A stretch of 63,630 nucleotides of DNA. Origin: Roseibium sp. Lineage in GTDB: Bacteria; Pseudomonadota; Alphaproteobacteria; Rhizobiales; Stappiaceae. This document shows, piece by piece, positions 52,616-61,444 of this stretch. The notes under the pieces were generated by a model. The model was not told where the DNA came from, made no database searches, and saw only the letters and a program-made list of their open reading frames with translations. The position numbers were made by a program, and so were the translations under genes. Where the stretch lies: positions 1 through 63,630 of the forward strand of contig JAEPML010000024.1 of assembly GCA_017643925.1 (NCBI GenBank), written 5' to 3'. Within the stretch, counting starts at the first letter, position 1. Each line of letters opens with the position of its first letter.

Positions 52616-54214
52616 TCAGCGGCTCACAGAGGCCCGCTCGAAGACATTGTTGCCGAGCGGTGTCTGCAGGTATCCGTCCACTTTTGCGGAGACCGCAACG
52701 GCAAACGGGGTCTCGTACATGAAGAGGAGCGGCGCCGCCTCGGCATAGATCTCCTGCATCCGGCGATACTGGTCCGCCCGCTTCTCCGGATCCATTTCGG
52801 AGGACGATGCTTCGTAGAGCGTGTTGAACTCGGCATTGTTCCAGCCGGTTCCAACCGCCTTGCGCGTCGGGTAATAGCCGAGCCAGCCCGTGACCTGGCT
52901 CGGATCATTGACATCGTCTACCCAGCCATAGGTGTGGATGTCGAATTCGCCGGACCGGTTCTTCGAGCCACGTGTCGCCCCGTCGACCTGTTCCGCCACC
53001 AGGGAGATGCCAAGCGGTGCCCACATCTGCTGGAGTGCCGCGAAGATGGTGGCATCGTCTGCGGAGCCGGCAAGCGTTGTCAGGGTGATTTCCGTGCCCG
53101 GCTCCAGACCCGCTTCAGCCACCAGCGCCTTTGCCTTGTCAAGGTCATAGCCGTAGAGCGGGCTCATGTCGGTGGCAAGCCGGGTCGCTGATGACATGAC
53201 CGGCGACGACATGGGCTTGCCTGCGCCCTGCAGCACCAGCCCGATCAGGGCATCCTTGTTGGTTGCATAGTTGATGGCCTGGCGTACGCGCTTGTCCGCG
53301 AGCGGATTTGGTGAGCCGTCAGTCCGTGTTTCCCGGGTGTTGATCGGCGAATAGATAATCCGCGTCGACGGAAAGAGGTTCATGTCGATGGCGGGGTCCG
53401 CATCCAGTTCCGCGACACGCGAAAACGGGATGAACTCGGCGATGTCGACTTCGCCCGCAGTCAACTTCAGGACCCTGGTCGCATCGTCCGGGATAATCTG
53501 GAATTCAATCCTTTCCAGATAGGGCAGCGGCTTGCCGTCCTCGCCGTCCTTCCAGTAATGCGGATTGGCGGAGAAGGTCATCGACGTGCCCTGTTCGAAC
53601 CCGCTCAGAAAAAACGGGCCAGATCCCAGTCCGGGGCCACCCTTGGCAAAAAGGGCCGCAGCCTTTTCCTGATCATTTGCACCCGGGGCAGCCTCGAAGG
53701 CCTTCTTGGAGACGATGGCCGTATTGAAGGTGGCCAGCATCGACAGAAGTGCCGGATCGGGAGTGCTGAGCGTAAGCGTGATGTTCGCTCCATCCGCCTC
53801 GACCGACGCAATCGCCGACAGGAGCCCGGCCCAGGGACCCAAATCCGGGTTGCGCGCCCGGTCCAGCGAGAAGACGACGTCTTCGCCGGTCAGAGGGCTG
53901 CCGTCGGAAAACTTGACGCCATCACGCAACTTGAGCGTAACGGTCTTGCCGTCGGCCGAGACTTCGTAGCTTTCGGCCAGAGAACCGACAAGGTCCTTGC
54001 CGTCTGCGCTTGGCTCCAGAAGCGTGCTGAACAGGCTTCCGACCATCCAGATATCCGGATTGCGGTCCGCGTAGATCGGGTCGACGAGTTTTGATCCGTC
54101 GTAGCGGGCAAAATTGAGGGTTCCGCCGCGCTCGACAGCGTCAGCGGATTGAATTGTGAAAGCGCCGAGAGCGGTGCTCAGTGCCAAACCAACGGCAAGG
54201 GCTGCAGCCTTCAT
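52616..54214 (-). CDS. Peptide ABC transporter periplasmic binding protein (SBP_bac_5)
   Basis: A 532-residue exported protein. Signal peptide MKAAALAVGLALSTALGAFTIQSADA is cut near SADAVE. The SBP_bac_5 fold has DLVGSLAESYEVSADGKTVTLKLRDGVKFSDGSPLTGEDVVFSLDRA in outline, plus the late lobe YGYDLDKAKALVAEAGLEPG. It captures di- or oligopeptides for the two permeases. ATG 54214 is preferred to 54235 since it gives a normal signal peptide. It is the first gene of the operon and faces the XRE-cupin regulator. Confidence 0.92.
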   Translation of the reverse strand: MKAAALAVGLALSTALGAFTIQSADAVERGGTLNFARYDGSKLVDPIYADRNPDIWMVGSLFSTLLEPSADGKDLVGSLAESYEVSADGKTVTLKLRDGVKFSDGSPLTGEDVVFSLDRARNPDLGPWAGLLSAIASVEADGANITLTLSTPDPALLSMLATFNTAIVSKKAFEAAPGANDQEKAAALFAKGGPGLGSGPFFLSGFEQGTSMTFSANPHYWKDGEDGKPLPYLERIEFQIIPDDATRVLKLTAGEVDIAEFIPFSRVAELDADPAIDMNLFPSTRIIYSPINTRETRTDGSPNPLADKRVRQAINYATNKDALIGLVLQGAGKPMSSPVMSSATRLATDMSPLYGYDLDKAKALVAEAGLEPGTEITLTTLAGSADDATIFAALQQMWAPLGISLVAEQVDGATRGSKNRSGEFDIHTYGWVDDVNDPSQVTGWLGYYPTRKAVGTGWNNAEFNTLYEASSSEMDPEKRADQYRRMQEIYAEAAPLLFMYETPFAVAVSAKVDGYLQTPLGNNVFERASVSR

Positions 54215-54290
54215 GGTGTGTCCTCCCAGATGCACATGTCATGAGGCGTTGGAGATTAGTCAATCAGCTTCCGGCCGCAAGTCATTTTTT

Positions 54291-54418
54291 TAGTATTACT
54301 ATTATTTTGGCTACAAATTCTAGTTCAACTAAATTTTGTGAAACACCATAATAATCTGAATTAATTATATTTTTGTAGATATCTTGCCCTTCAAATCGCC
54401 ACTAAAAAAAATTTTAGT
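54291..54418. promoter_or_regulatory. Inverted repeats in the peptide operon/XRE-cupin control region
   Basis: TAGTA-T-TACTA at 54291-54301 and ACTAAAA-N4-TTTTAGT at 54401-54418 share the TTTAGTATT element, which occurs at both sites. They lie in a 286-bp very AT-rich gap between divergent genes, near where both promoters must be. They are candidate sites for the XRE-cupin protein. Confidence 0.45.
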
Positions 54419-54500
54419 ATTGATAAATTTTGAATTCTGACCAAGGCTGGCGTAATGACGCGCAGGGCGATATAACTGAGCGCCTAGACGGAGGATCTCA

Positions 54501-55097
54501 ATGACTGCAAGCGAGCCCACAGCCGCGACAGACGCCGAACAGGACACGCCGAACTACGGCCCTGTAATCCGGCAGCGGCGCAAGGCGCTTGGCCTGACCC
54601 TGGACGACGTTGCCAAGGCAACCAACCTGACGATCGGCTTCCTGTCGCAGGTGGAACGCGGCATCAGCTCGCCGTCGCTGTCATCTTTCATGCGCATCGC
54701 AAGCGCACTTCAGACCAGCCTGGAACAGTTGATCAAGGTTCCTGAACCCTTTTCCGAATATGTCTCGAAAGACAACCGACAGACTTATGTTCTGGGAAAG
54801 TCCAAACGCCTTTATGAGAAGCTTGGTCCGGGATTTCCGGGCGCATTGACCTATCCATGCATCATACATCGCCCACCTGGCCATGTATCGGAGCATATGC
54901 AGCACGAAGGCGAGGTATTTTGTTACCTACTGGAAGGCAGCTTGGAATATCACCTTGGCGACAAGGTGTTTATCATGTCGCCCGGTGACACGATCCACCA
55001 CAACACCAACAAACCGCACTATTCAAAAGTGCTGGGTGACCAGGAATCCGTTGAGCTCTGGGTCAGCTCCGCACCATTCAAGAACACCCAGGACTAG
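54501..55097 (+). CDS. XRE-family regulator with C-terminal cupin domain
   Basis: A 198-residue regulator. The helix-turn-helix (about residues 22-76; LGLTLDDVAKATNLTIGFLSQVERGISSPSLSSFMRIASAL in outline) is followed by a cupin_2 domain (about 115-190; HRPPGHVSEHMQHEGEVFCYLLEGSLEYHLGDKVFIMSPGDTIHHNT in outline) that would hold a small ligand. ATG 54501 follows GGAGGATCTCA, a good ribosome binding site. XRE-cupin proteins commonly regulate amino acid, polyamine or peptide uptake next door, which fits its divergent placement from the peptide operon. Repressor or activator role is not known. Confidence 0.9.
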   Translation: MTASEPTAATDAEQDTPNYGPVIRQRRKALGLTLDDVAKATNLTIGFLSQVERGISSPSLSSFMRIASALQTSLEQLIKVPEPFSEYVSKDNRQTYVLGKSKRLYEKLGPGFPGALTYPCIIHRPPGHVSEHMQHEGEVFCYLLEGSLEYHLGDKVFIMSPGDTIHHNTNKPHYSKVLGDQESVELWVSSAPFKNTQD

Positions 55098-55316
55098 ACC
55101 GCCCGCGGTGATCCCCTGCGCGGTTGCCACCACCGGATCATAAACACCTCACCGAATGCTGATTCATCGTGACTGGCGATCTTGCCAGTTGGGATCAGTA
55201 TGGCTTGCAACAGCTCGTATCGGCGAGAGGTCGACCGGGCAACACGGAATCGCTCACATGGTTTTCAAGAGACCATCTGCCCATTCCGTCAAACCAGGCA
55301 AGCGAAAGGCATCCTC

Positions 55317-56690
55317 ATGGCCCTGACACGTGGCGTGCGCATCCCTCTGCTCATTGTATTTCTGGCGATCGTCTCGCTGTGGACCGGCCGATCACATGGC
55401 GAGACGTCACTGCCCGATTACGTCGTTGAACAATTCGGCACCCCCCCTGCAGTGCCGACAGGCCCGTTGAGCGCAGACTTGCAGTCGGCGATTCAAACGG
55501 CCTTTGTCGACAGCCTGAGGCAACCCGCCTGGGGCAAAGATCAGGTTGTTGCACTCGAAACGATTGCAAATTCCAAAGATCCACGCCTTGCCTGGATTAT
55601 CAGCGACCTGATGCGCTTTGTGACTTCGGGCCAGCTGAACGCAATTCTAGCCGAAGCGGCGTCCAGCCTGCTTGAGAAGGACATTCCGACGGAGAACAAC
55701 TGGGGTGTTCTCACGGACCATCTCATCGCTTGGGACATTCCCGCACCCCCGAACTATCTGAGCGTCAAGCGCGCCATTTTCACCACGGTCGTGCCCGGAT
55801 GGGAGAAGATCTTCGTGGAAGGTGACATAGACTGGCGGCACGTCTCGTGGGGCGGCGTCCTCATTGACGGTCGCCCCTATGACAAGACCGACGAAATGTG
55901 CAACTGCATTCCGGCCGCCGACAATCCTGAAGTCAGCACCGCTGAAGAAGCCACCTGGCTCGATGACGACGACATTGTCTTCGGAATCGAGGTGAATGGT
56001 GAATTCAGGGCCTATCCGAGACGCATCATGGAAGTGCGCGAAATGGTCAATGACACGATTGGCGGTAGGGATCTGGGAATTCCCTATTGCACCTTGTGTG
56101 GCGCTGCCCAGGCTTACTTCACCGATCAGATGCCTGTCGGTATCGAGCGCCCGGTGCTGCGCACCTCAGGGCTGCTGATCCGATCGAACAAGGTGATGTA
56201 TGACGTCGTAACCCATTCTGTCTTCGACACATTCCTGGGCAATGCAGTCACGGGACCCTTGGCGGAGAAAGGCCTGAAACTGAAACAGGCCAGCGTTGTG
56301 ACAACGGACTGGGGAACCTGGAAACGGGCCCATCCGGAAACCACCGTGCTGGTCGAGGCGCTCGCACTCGGTCGCGACTTCGATTTCCGCAATGGCAGGG
56401 ATGCAAACGGGCCCATCTTCCCGGTTGGCGACATCGACCCGCGCCTGCCGGTCCAGGAAGACATCATCGGTATTGTGGCTGCCAGCGGCACACCCATAGC
56501 CTTCCAGCGCAGCAAGGCCTATCTGGCATTGAAGAACGGACAGGAGGTTGCGTTCGAGAATGTTCGTCTTCTACTCGATGCCGGCGGCATCCGGGCCGTC
56601 GATGAAAGCGGCAAGGACCTTGGCAGTCACCAGGCATTCTGGTTCGCCTGGTCGCAATTTCATCCGGAAACGGAACTCTGGACAAATTGA
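55317..56690 (+). CDS. DUF3179 domain-containing exported protein
   Basis: A 457-residue protein with a signal peptide (MALTRGVRIPLLIVFLAIVSLWTGRSHG). The DUF3179 region covers about residues 185-455 and includes DIVFGIEVNGEFRAYPRRIMEVREMVNDTIGGRDLGIPYCTLCGAAQAYF, given here in outline, with conserved Cys residues in YCTLCG. The domain has no experimentally fixed function known to me; the CxxC pair suggests metal binding or redox. ATG 55317 is chosen because it gives the signal peptide. It is monocistronic, and converges with the NAD-dependent epimerase gene. Confidence 0.82.
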   Translation: MALTRGVRIPLLIVFLAIVSLWTGRSHGETSLPDYVVEQFGTPPAVPTGPLSADLQSAIQTAFVDSLRQPAWGKDQVVALETIANSKDPRLAWIISDLMRFVTSGQLNAILAEAASSLLEKDIPTENNWGVLTDHLIAWDIPAPPNYLSVKRAIFTTVVPGWEKIFVEGDIDWRHVSWGGVLIDGRPYDKTDEMCNCIPAADNPEVSTAEEATWLDDDDIVFGIEVNGEFRAYPRRIMEVREMVNDTIGGRDLGIPYCTLCGAAQAYFTDQMPVGIERPVLRTSGLLIRSNKVMYDVVTHSVFDTFLGNAVTGPLAEKGLKLKQASVVTTDWGTWKRAHPETTVLVEALALGRDFDFRNGRDANGPIFPVGDIDPRLPVQEDIIGIVAASGTPIAFQRSKAYLALKNGQEVAFENVRLLLDAGGIRAVDESGKDLGSHQAFWFAWSQFHPETELWTN

Positions 56691-56777
56691 AGCGCTGAAA
56701 TTCCGGCGCACAAGACAGGACAACACCTCAGAGGATCAACTCCAACTCCCTGCCTGCGGTCGCAGCAAAGATGGCGA

Positions 56778-57758
56778 TCAACCCGGATAGGCGATTTCTT
56801 CGCGTTCACGGGTTCCTCGCTCGAACCGCCACGCATTGGCGACAAGGGATGTCGTATCATTCTTCGGCGCCCAGCCAAGAAGGCTCCTTGCCTTGCTGTT
56901 GTCGAGCGTAACGCTGTGAAGGTCAGTCTGCACTTCAATGGCTTCCAGGCCGAAGGCTGATTTCAGATACCGGGCTGCCTCGGCATAATCAAACGGTTCG
57001 TCCATCGCGATGTTGAAGGTTTCGCAGCCCTTTGGCTGCACAATCATGGCCTGCACGATCGCATCGACCAGATCTTCGACGGCGAGCAGCCCCCGACGGA
57101 GTGGTCTGCCATCCGCCGCAAGAGCCAGTGGCACGCTCTGGTTACGGGCATAACGCGCAGCAAGCTCCGGCGCCACCTCATCGCACCATCTGGGGGCGCC
57201 AAACACGTCATCGGAAAATGACAGGGCGAACCGGAGATCGTCATCCGCAACCAGCCAGGGCGCGCGCAAGCAACACCCCTCGATCCCGTATTGCACATGC
57301 GCCTGGCTGAGCATCACCTCTTCGAGAACCTTGGAAAGGGCATAACATCCCGGATAGGCACGATGAGCGTGGTTTTCCGTGATGGGTTCGGCAACCTCGT
57401 AATGCGCGTGCCCGACGGCCGCGTCACCCCCGATCAGAATGAAATAGCTTCCGTTCTGCTCCCTGAATTCCTCCAGAAGCCAGAACATGCCCTTCACCGA
57501 AACATCCATGATCTGTTCGGGGATTTCCTTGCACGTGGCCATGTGAAGGACGTGGGTCACGCCCTTCATGATCTCCCGGACAAACGCCCGGTCTGACAGA
57601 TTGCCCTTCACGACCTGAAGACGATCGTCTGCAATATCCAGGCCGCGTGAATAGGTCGCCGCCGTGATCTTGGCGTCGCAAAAGGCCCTGTCTTCAAGCA
57701 AACGTCTCACGACCCGGCGCCCGAGCTTGCCGCTCGCGCCGGTGACAAGAATATGCAT
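56778..57758 (-). CDS. NAD-dependent epimerase/dehydratase-family oxidoreductase
   Basis: A 326-residue extended SDR. The cofactor motif VTGASGKLGRRVVRRLLED opens the protein, and the catalytic pair is in CYALSKVLEEVMLSQ (Tyr and Lys). Sequence features resemble nucleotide-sugar or uronate/aldose dehydrogenases, but the exact substrate is not clear. It lies 41 bp after the RpiR gene in the sugar-transporter operon and is probably the first enzyme acting on the imported compound. Confidence 0.83.
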   Translation of the reverse strand: MHILVTGASGKLGRRVVRRLLEDRAFCDAKITAATYSRGLDIADDRLQVVKGNLSDRAFVREIMKGVTHVLHMATCKEIPEQIMDVSVKGMFWLLEEFREQNGSYFILIGGDAAVGHAHYEVAEPITENHAHRAYPGCYALSKVLEEVMLSQAHVQYGIEGCCLRAPWLVADDDLRFALSFSDDVFGAPRWCDEVAPELAARYARNQSVPLALAADGRPLRRGLLAVEDLVDAIVQAMIVQPKGCETFNIAMDEPFDYAEAARYLKSAFGLEAIEVQTDLHSVTLDNSKARSLLGWAPKNDTTSLVANAWRFERGTREREEIAYPG

Positions 57759-57799
57759 TTTTGTGTCCTGTACTCTAGGGCTTGTACTTGAGAGCTGCG

Positions 57800-58684
57800 C
57801 TAGTCACCCAGCGGCAGGGTTGCGTCGTAGGTCTCCGCGATGGTCAGGGTCTGCTTGATGCGCCTGAGGTTTTCGATCACCTGCGGACCCATGATTTCAG
57901 CCGTCCGAAACGCGATCGCGTCCATGATTGCCATCAGTGCAAAACTGGCGGAATTCGGTTTGTAGATATGACCGTCTTCCACGTAACGGTAAGGGATAAC
58001 GGTGTCGGCACAGCGCGCCAGTGGCGTGCTGGGAGGCGTAATCGCAAATGTGCGGGCGCCGTATTGCCGGCCGATATTGAGGGAGTCGATGACTGAACTG
58101 GCCGCCCCAGACAGCGAGAAGCCAATGAAGACAGCATCGGCACTGGCAAGGGCGGCATTCATGCGCTGCAGCCTGCCATCAAGCGGGACACGCACATTCA
58201 GACCCAGGCGAAACAGGCGGAACTCCATCTGCTGCGCTGCCATGGAAGACACGCCCCCCGTACCGAAGATCTGAACCATTTTCGCCTTGGCCAGCGCATC
58301 CGATATTTCTTCCAGCGCGTCCGGTGTCAGTGACTTTGAAACATCCCGGATGGCCTGGATCGCATATCGGGAAATAAGCCCGAGCGAATCCTGACCGGTG
58401 TCCCCGTCTTCGACATCATCATCGCCAGAAACATATGATCCCCCGATCGCAATCGCCTGTGCCAGGCTGAGCTTGAGGTCCCGCGTGCCTTCCAGGCCCA
58501 TGCTAGTCGCCAGGCGCGTCACCGTTGGCTCACTCACGGACGCACGTTCGGCCAGATCCGCAATGGACAATCGCGATGCCGCTTCCACGTCCTGAAGGAT
58601 GACATCTGCAAGACGCTGTTCGGCGGCGGTTCCGGCGACCAGTTTTTGCTGCAGGAGCGTGACGATGTCGACAAGTGGTTTCAA
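57800..58684 (-). CDS. RpiR-family transcriptional regulator (HTH_6-SIS)
   Basis: A 294-residue regulator. The N-terminal HTH_6 (residues 1-77; LSIADLAERASVSEPTVTRLATSMGLEGTRDLKLSLAQ in outline) is followed by a SIS sugar-phosphate-binding domain (about 125-260; VQIFGTGGVSSMAAQQMEFRLFRLG and FSLSGAASSVIDSLNIGRQYGARTFAITP). It probably senses a sugar phosphate or acid and controls the split sugar-transport operons. Its start overlaps the ATPase stop by four bases (ATGA), so it is co-expressed with the transporter it likely regulates. Confidence 0.9.
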   Translation of the reverse strand: MKPLVDIVTLLQQKLVAGTAAEQRLADVILQDVEAASRLSIADLAERASVSEPTVTRLATSMGLEGTRDLKLSLAQAIAIGGSYVSGDDDVEDGDTGQDSLGLISRYAIQAIRDVSKSLTPDALEEISDALAKAKMVQIFGTGGVSSMAAQQMEFRLFRLGLNVRVPLDGRLQRMNAALASADAVFIGFSLSGAASSVIDSLNIGRQYGARTFAITPPSTPLARCADTVIPYRYVEDGHIYKPNSASFALMAIMDAIAFRTAEIMGPQVIENLRRIKQTLTIAETYDATLPLGD

Positions 58685-59742
58685 AGCCGGTTTCCTGTGT
58701 TCGATTCAAATAAATGTATGTCGGCCGGGTCCACGCGCATGCGCACTTCCTGCCCCACACACACATCCGGCCGCCCCTTGAACACGCAACGTACCTTCTG
58801 ATCCATCACATGCCCATAGGTCATGACCTCAGGCCCGGTCGGTTCTACAACATCAATTGTCATCCGGATTGGCCCGTCCTGGTCCAGCACAAATGATTCT
58901 GGCCTTATGCCCAGTATTGCCTGTTCGACGGGTTTTGCCAGTTTGTCGACACGAATCGTGATGTTTTCACCGAGTTCCGCTTTGGCTCCACCACTTGCAT
59001 GCCTGAGCTTGCCGGGCAGAAAACACATGGACGGCGACCCGAGGAATGCCGCAACAAACCTGTTGGCGGGCCTGTCATAGAGTTCAGCAGGTGTGCCTAT
59101 CTGTTCAATTTTGCCCTTGTTCATGATCACGATCCGGTCCGCCAGGGTCATCGCCTCGATCTGATCATGGGTCACATAGATGATGGTCGAGCCGAGCGTA
59201 CGGTGCAAAGCCTTGATTTCGGTCCGCATATCGGCCCGCAGATGCGCATCCAGGTTGCTGAGCGGCTCATCGAACAAGAACAGGTCCGAATCCCGCACAA
59301 TTGCACGCGCCATCGCAACCCGCTGTCTTTGGCCACCCGACAGTTCGGAGGGACGGCGATCCAGATAGGGCGTCAGCCCGAGAATACCCGCAGCCCGCGT
59401 GATTTTCTCCCTGGTGGCCGACTTGCACTCGCCACGCACTTCCGGCCCGAAGGCAATGTTCTGCCGGGCCGTCATGTGCGGAAAGAGCGCATAGGTCTGG
59501 AAGACCATGGCGATGTTCCGTTTCTGCGGAGGCAGGTCATTCGCACGCGCATCGTCAATGAGAAGGTCGCCGCCGGATATGGTTTCCAATCCGGCAATCA
59601 TGCGAAGCAGGGTGGACTTTCCGCAGCCGGATGGCCCCACCACGACAATGAACTCTCCGTTGTCCACGGCCAGGTTCAGGTTCTTGATGACATCGACTGC
59701 GTGATAGCTCTTCGCAATGTTGTTCAGGTCCAGGCGGGCCAT
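58681..59742 (-). CDS. Sugar ABC transporter ATP-binding protein (MalK/UgpC-like)
   Basis: A 353-residue CUT1-type ATPase. Walker A GPSGCGKST, signature LSGGQRQRVAMARAI, Walker B LFLFDEPLSNLDAHLR, switch His in YVTHDQIEAMTLADR, and a C-terminal TOBE/OB domain (about residues 240-350; GIRPESFVLDQDGPIRMTIDVVEPTGPEV in outline) are present. It drives the permease pair encoded on the other strand. ATG 59742 (MARLDLNNIAKSY) is chosen; the longer frame is not family-like. The binding-protein gene precedes it by 91 bp. Confidence 0.93.
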   Translation of the reverse strand: MARLDLNNIAKSYHAVDVIKNLNLAVDNGEFIVVVGPSGCGKSTLLRMIAGLETISGGDLLIDDARANDLPPQKRNIAMVFQTYALFPHMTARQNIAFGPEVRGECKSATREKITRAAGILGLTPYLDRRPSELSGGQRQRVAMARAIVRDSDLFLFDEPLSNLDAHLRADMRTEIKALHRTLGSTIIYVTHDQIEAMTLADRIVIMNKGKIEQIGTPAELYDRPANRFVAAFLGSPSMCFLPGKLRHASGGAKAELGENITIRVDKLAKPVEQAILGIRPESFVLDQDGPIRMTIDVVEPTGPEVMTYGHVMDQKVRCVFKGRPDVCVGQEVRMRVDPADIHLFESNTGNRL

Positions 59743-59833
59743 TGCATTCCTCTTTGGGTCCTCGTGTGAACAATCGGCGGCATGTGGGAGGGAGTAACCT
59801 TTACCGCCGATTGCCCATTCGAATTGCGCAGAA

Positions 59834-61078
59834 CTAGCTTCCGAGTCCGCGCAACTCGTCGATCTCCTTTGCCGCAGCCGACAACGCATCTTCAGGTGAC
59901 TGTTCGCCAAGATAGATGCGCTGAAGCGCCGAACGGGTGATGTCGATAATCTCGTCCCATCTCTCGACATTCGGCTGGAACTGCGCATAAGCCAGACCGT
60001 CTGCAAAGGCCTTCATGTCCTTGTCTTCCTGATAGAACGAATCCGCGACGACACTCGACATCACAGGCAACAGCCCGTCCGCCTTGTTGAACTCCAGCCT
60101 GAAGTCATGCTCGAAAATGAAATCCATGAACTTCTGGATCTCATCCTTGGCGTCAGAGCTTTCGAACACCATGACGGAATCGGTAATCGCCATCGTGCTC
60201 TTCTGGGCCTTTACCGGAAACGGCAGAACCGAGTAGTTCAGTTCAGGCGCCTCTTCCTTGATTTGCGGCACAAGCATCGGAAAGGTGAATACGGTCCCGA
60301 CCTTGCCCTGCTTGAACATGTTGAACACATCTTCACGGCTATAGGCTGTCGGGGAAGGCTGAGTTGCCCCATCTTCCACAAGCTTGGCATAGAGTTTGGC
60401 TGCCGCAATCGCCTCGGGAGAGGCGAGTGCGCTCTTGCCGTTTTCGTCAAAAATCCTGCCGCCAAAGGACCAGAGCGCATAGTAGAAATAGACGTCCACT
60501 TCTTCTTCTTTGCCTGGCAGGCCAAATCCGAACGTCCCCGGCAGCGCACCGATTTCCTGGGATGCTTTTTCGAGCTGGTCCCAGTTCTCGGGCGCATCGA
60601 CGCCGGCAATCGCATAAAGATCGGTGTTGATCATCATGGCCCGCGCGGACGCAGCGATCGGAAGACCCATCAGTTCGCCGTCGATATAGGAAGGCTGAAG
60701 CATGGCCGGAATGAATTTGTCCTTCAGATCCGGTGAAATGACCCCCTCGATTGGCGCAACCAGTCCGGACTGGGAGAACTCGGCCAGCCAGATGGACGCC
60801 ACGACGGACATGTCAGGTGCATTGTTTCCCGAAATGTCGGTGGTCAGTGCCTGCAGGTAGTTTGCCCAGGGAATGACTTCGATAACGATGTCGATATCCG
60901 GATTTTCCTTTTCAAAGGCCTCGGCGATCCGTTCGAATGACTTCTTGGTGTTTGCAGAATACTCCCCAAGCGTAAAACGGATTTCGGTGGTCTTCGCCGG
61001 CACCGTTGCCGTGCTCAAGGCAATTGCTGTTGTGGCTGCGGCCAGAAGGGCGCCGCCTCTTCCCATGAGTTTTCTCAT
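59834..61078 (-). CDS. Sugar ABC transporter extracellular binding protein (SBP_bac_1)
   Basis: A 414-residue exported protein with signal peptide MRKLMGRGGALLAAATTAIALSTATVPAK. The SBP_bac_1 fold is seen in AEAFEKENPDIDIVIEVIPWANYLQALTTDISGNNAPDMSVVASIWLAEFSQSG, given in outline, and in FTFPMLVPQIKEE near the middle. It captures a sugar or polyol for the CUT1-type permeases. ATG 61078 has GGAGGAG about 5 bases upstream. It is the first gene of the minus-strand operon and faces the permease genes across a 366-bp region. Confidence 0.9.
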   Translation of the reverse strand: MRKLMGRGGALLAAATTAIALSTATVPAKTTEIRFTLGEYSANTKKSFERIAEAFEKENPDIDIVIEVIPWANYLQALTTDISGNNAPDMSVVASIWLAEFSQSGLVAPIEGVISPDLKDKFIPAMLQPSYIDGELMGLPIAASARAMMINTDLYAIAGVDAPENWDQLEKASQEIGALPGTFGFGLPGKEEEVDVYFYYALWSFGGRIFDENGKSALASPEAIAAAKLYAKLVEDGATQPSPTAYSREDVFNMFKQGKVGTVFTFPMLVPQIKEEAPELNYSVLPFPVKAQKSTMAITDSVMVFESSDAKDEIQKFMDFIFEHDFRLEFNKADGLLPVMSSVVADSFYQEDKDMKAFADGLAYAQFQPNVERWDEIIDITRSALQRIYLGEQSPEDALSAAAKEIDELRGLGS

Positions 61079-61444
61079 TAACTCCTCCATTAATGGAATC
61101 GGTCTGTGGGTTCGCCGGCTACATCTATCTTCAATTATGTAATTTTACAACATATTTTTGCTAAGTTTTGTAACTTTTTTACTTGTATCAAGTTATGTCA
61201 TATTCTTATGGTTGAATGACAGCCTCAGCAAAAACGACGACAATATACTGTTTTTGCTATTAAATTTTGAGAACTACGATCAAGGCTATATCAACCCCGA
61301 GGATCGGGCAAAAAATTCTCTCTTTTCATTTTGGTAATTTTTTTCGTAATTTTGTTGAAATCTTGATAGAATGTAAGTTACCTACTCAGCGCTACCGTTG
61401 CCGCCAACGGCTGCATTTGAGGTGAACAAAAATGGTGACTGTTG
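61079..61444. promoter_or_regulatory. Divergent control region of the sugar transporter
   Basis: About 366 bp, very AT-rich. GTAATTTT occurs at 61139, 61334 and 61346, with a variant GTAACTTT at 61170; at 61138-61149 it forms TGTAATTTTACA (arms TGTAA/TTACA), and TGTAAGTTAC lies at 61372-61381. CCGTTG-N4-CAACGG is at 61395-61410. These are candidate sites for the RpiR regulator encoded in the minus-strand operon. Confidence 0.5.
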
